64,000 nt of DNA from GCA-2746365 sp963711255. Its GTDB lineage: Bacteria > Pseudomonadota > Gammaproteobacteria > SZUA-229. Numbering within the stretch: position 1 is the first letter of the stretch; every line of letters starts with the position of its first letter. The stretch lies in the NCBI GenBank assembly GCA_963711255.1, contig CAVQDO010000001.1:1-64000 (forward strand), in the 5' to 3' direction. The position numbers were made by a program, and so were the translations under genes. Of this stretch, positions 62,509-64,000 are shown piece by piece. The notes below the pieces were generated by a model, which worked only from the letters and a program-made list of their open reading frames with translations, was not told where the DNA came from and searched no databases.

Positions 62509-62671
62509 TTGAAAGTAGTGTAAAGGATGCGGTTACTAACGTGTTAAGCTAATTATGCGGATAGGTTCAAAACTTCAATTGACCATAGTTTAATTGTGAT
62601 TTACTGGTTTGCCTTATTCGAATAAGATACGCCTTTACGGTATCAATTAAACAAACAAAGAGGATGGCGAA

Positions 62672-62863
62672 ATGGCTTATAAATGTGAAGCATGTGGTAT
62701 GGGTATTGGGTCAATGACCTGCGCTAAGTGTGGTAAAGAACTGGTGCACGATTCTATTACAACCGATGACGGCACTGTTATTTATGTGTCAAAGTGCCCA
62801 GATGATCATGGCATGGTTAAATCACCAATGTGTTGTGGCCAGGATATGACTTACATCGCGTAA
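62672..62863 (+). CDS. Small zinc-ribbon protein
   Basis: 63 residues with CEACGMGIGSMTCAKCGKEL (two CxxC pairs) and a later KCPDDHG...MCCGQDM. That gives seven or more potential metal ligands in a protein this small. From memory similar short proteins occur in other gammaproteobacteria without assigned function. AAAGAGGAT is its ribosome-binding site, and a terminator follows 27 bases after the stop. Confidence 0.75.
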   Translation: MAYKCEACGMGIGSMTCAKCGKELVHDSITTDDGTVIYVSKCPDDHGMVKSPMCCGQDMTYIA

Positions 62864-62889
62864 GTAGTCTTCGCTATATTTATTAAAAG

Positions 62890-62914
62890 GCAGCTTTTTC
62901 AAGCTGCTTTTTAT
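62890..62914 (+). terminator. Rho-independent terminator
   Basis: GCAGCTT and AAGCTGC pair around TTTC, followed by TTTTTATTTT, 27 bases after the zinc-ribbon gene. Confidence 0.85.
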
Positions 62915-62959
62915 TTTAAAATAAACCTTTTTGACAGTAATAATTTACTGGCTTTATCT

Positions 62960-63019
62960 GGCCAGTGTTTATTGGCCCAGAGCTTATTCGGCCAGAGCTT
63001 ATGAGGCCAGAGCTTATTC
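62960..63019. repeat. Tandem repeat of about 15 bp, four copies
   Basis: Copies: GGCCAGTGTTTATT (62960), GGCCCAGAGCTTATTC (62974), GGCCAGAGCTTATGA (62990) and GGCCAGAGCTTATTC (63005), with a further partial GGTATTA. It lies between the zinc-ribbon terminator and the 3' end of the convergent S24 peptidase gene. The copies are nearly identical, so the tract is probably variable in number. Confidence 0.7.
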
Positions 63020-63023
63020 GGTA

Positions 63024-63500
63024 TTAGTCAAATTTTCTAATTACGCCAGTAACCACGCCCAGAACTTCAACTTCTTCATTCTTGAGCAGGATTGCTTCCA
63101 TTTCGCTATTAGCAGGTTGCAGGCGAATACCATCGGCTTCGATATAAAACTTTTTCAGGGTGACCTGTTCATTGTTAATCAGTGCGACAACGGACTGGCC
63201 GTTTTCAGCTGATAGTTTTCTCTCAACAATAATAATGTCACCATCCTGAATATTGTCATCAATCATTGAGTGGCCGGAAACCTTCAGTGCATAGGTGTCT
63301 TTACGCACCATGTTTGCCGGTACCTTGATGTGTTCATTGTCTTCAACACGTTCAATAGGGCTGCCGGCGGTGATTTTGCCCAGCAGCGGGATTTCAACCA
63401 GTGCGGCCACGTTATGCTGCAACTCGTCATCAATTTCTTCTAATGCAGGTGTCCACACAGGGCGGCGATTTTTTGGAAGTAGCAAACTGATATTATTCAT
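63024..63500 (-). CDS. LexA/UmuD-type S24 peptidase without DNA-binding domain
   Basis: 158 residues. IPLLGKITAGSPIE has an Ala-Gly self-cleavage site at A45-G46, ALKVSGHSMIDDNI the nucleophile S78, and EQVTLKKFY the general base K116, in the order and near the spacing of LexA and UmuD. LexA's N-terminal winged helix is absent: the first 35 residues (LLPKNRRPVWTPALEEID) are too short. It is therefore not a full repressor. It could be a UmuD-like polymerase accessory protein, though no umuC is in view, or a truncated LexA. No LexA box was found upstream. Confidence 0.7.
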   Translation of the reverse strand: MNNISLLLPKNRRPVWTPALEEIDDELQHNVAALVEIPLLGKITAGSPIERVEDNEHIKVPANMVRKDTYALKVSGHSMIDDNIQDGDIIIVERKLSAENGQSVVALINNEQVTLKKFYIEADGIRLQPANSEMEAILLKNEEVEVLGVVTGVIRKFD

Positions 63501-63890
63501 ATTATTATTTTATTTTTATTATGATGTAATTCTGAGCATAGCTTAATCCATGCCAGATTGGTCTTTATACATTAACTTATATCTTCTGCTTGTGTAAATA
63601 ACTAAATCAGTAATAATGGCTATGGGTTAAGATAATTTTAATGAAAAACCAGCAGGGGCGAAATTTGTCACAGGTTCGTTGTTTTAGTCGGCGATTATTA
63701 AGCCCGTTTCATGGCGTCATGTGCTTGATGATAAGCAGTTAAAGGTAGTACGCGTGCAGGCGCGGCTAATGGGTTACGATAGCCAGGCACAGGGGTTGTT
63801 GAAACCTTTATCCATACCGGCGATAAAGAAATGTATAGCCCGTGAATAATAATTGAAACGGCTTAATTGGTTGGCATAACTGGAGTAACT
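63501..63890. other. Intergenic region with possible gene remnant
   Basis: A plus-strand frame from about 63690 to 63849 reads SWRHVLDDKQLKVVRVQARL and continues to CIARE, with protein-like content but no proper start and a stop just before it. It may be the C-terminal remnant of a lost gene. The AT-rich first 100 bp probably contain the promoter of the S24 peptidase gene. Confidence 0.3.
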
Positions 63891-64000
63891 ATGGAAAAAG
63901 ATGAAGAAATTAACGTACTGGGCGAGCCTTTACAGATTTGCGGTGAGCGGCCATTAACCGGCTTTTTTCGTGATGCAAAGTGTAATACCTGTAGCGAAGA
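63891..64000 (+). CDS. DUF2237 family protein, cut by the window end
   Basis: The first 36 residues are visible from ATG 63891, with GGAG at 63882-63885. INVLGEPLQICGERPLTGFF and RDAKCNTCSE match the start of the DUF2237 family, small proteins of unknown function with conserved cysteines. The rest lies beyond the window. Confidence 0.75.
   Translation, partial: MEKDEEINVLGEPLQICGERPLTGFFRDAKCNTCSE

Overview
The window looks like a piece of a motile Gammaproteobacteria chromosome. The evidence is an LPS inner-core block (hldE, waaF, kdsB, kdkA, waaA, lpxL), glnE, a tolC-rhodanese-pcm-thiC order, and a che cluster with cheD and xWEEF-tailed chemoreceptors. I cannot fix the genus. I see no rRNA, tRNA, CRISPR array, phage or transposase gene.

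Layout. (1) 1-5.3 kb: the 3' part of a PiT phosphate transporter, glnE, a short inverted-repeat element, ilvE and a CHCC zinc-finger protein. (2) 5.3-27.5 kb: LPS core biosynthesis. The plus-strand run is hldE, an FAD oxidoreductase, a frameshifted aldo/keto reductase, waaF and an O-antigen-ligase-type protein. A minus-strand run follows: a FkbM methyltransferase, five glycosyltransferases, UDP-glucuronate decarboxylase, UDP-glucose dehydrogenase and an LTA-synthase-type transferase. Next come a plus-strand purple-acid-phosphatase-like enzyme, then kdsB, another GT9, kdkA, waaA (frameshifted) and lpxL. Together these make ADP-heptose, CMP-Kdo and probably UDP-xylose, assemble the Kdo-heptose core and acylate lipid A. 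(3) 27.5-32 kb: tolC, rhodanese, pcm and thiC with a clear terminator. (4) 32-36.2 kb: small accessory genes, a decayed GAF/histidine-kinase gene, a spermidine-synthase-like protein, a divergent hydrolase/HxlR pair around a perfect 19-bp inverted repeat, and an AF1514-family gene. (5) 36.5-52.2 kb: the chemotaxis cluster, in the order cheY, cheA, cheW, three large MCPs, a STAS protein, a CheZ-like candidate, cheR, cheD, cheB, a second CheY and a CheX-like candidate. (6) 52.2-64 kb: a PQQ-dehydrogenase pseudogene, a two-TM protein, a ferritin-like protein, an RND efflux adaptor and pump, a DUF6502-DUF5666 pair with a divergent operator-like region, small secreted and zinc-ribbon proteins, a LexA/UmuD-type S24 peptidase without DNA-binding domain, and the start of a DUF2237 gene.

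The most interesting part is the chemotaxis cluster. It has no classical cheZ, but it encodes two small proteins with motifs like those of unrelated CheY-P phosphatases: a CheZ-like D-x3-Q in a helical protein, and a CheC/CheX-like S-x3-E-x2-N. The CheZ-like protein and CheD end in the same kind of [DE]-I-[DE]-L-F tail. A second theme is that several otherwise intact genes (glnE 5' end, aldo/keto reductase, waaA, AF1514 gene, second MCP) each need a single-base correction. This pattern suggests uncorrected indels in the assembly at least as much as real gene decay.
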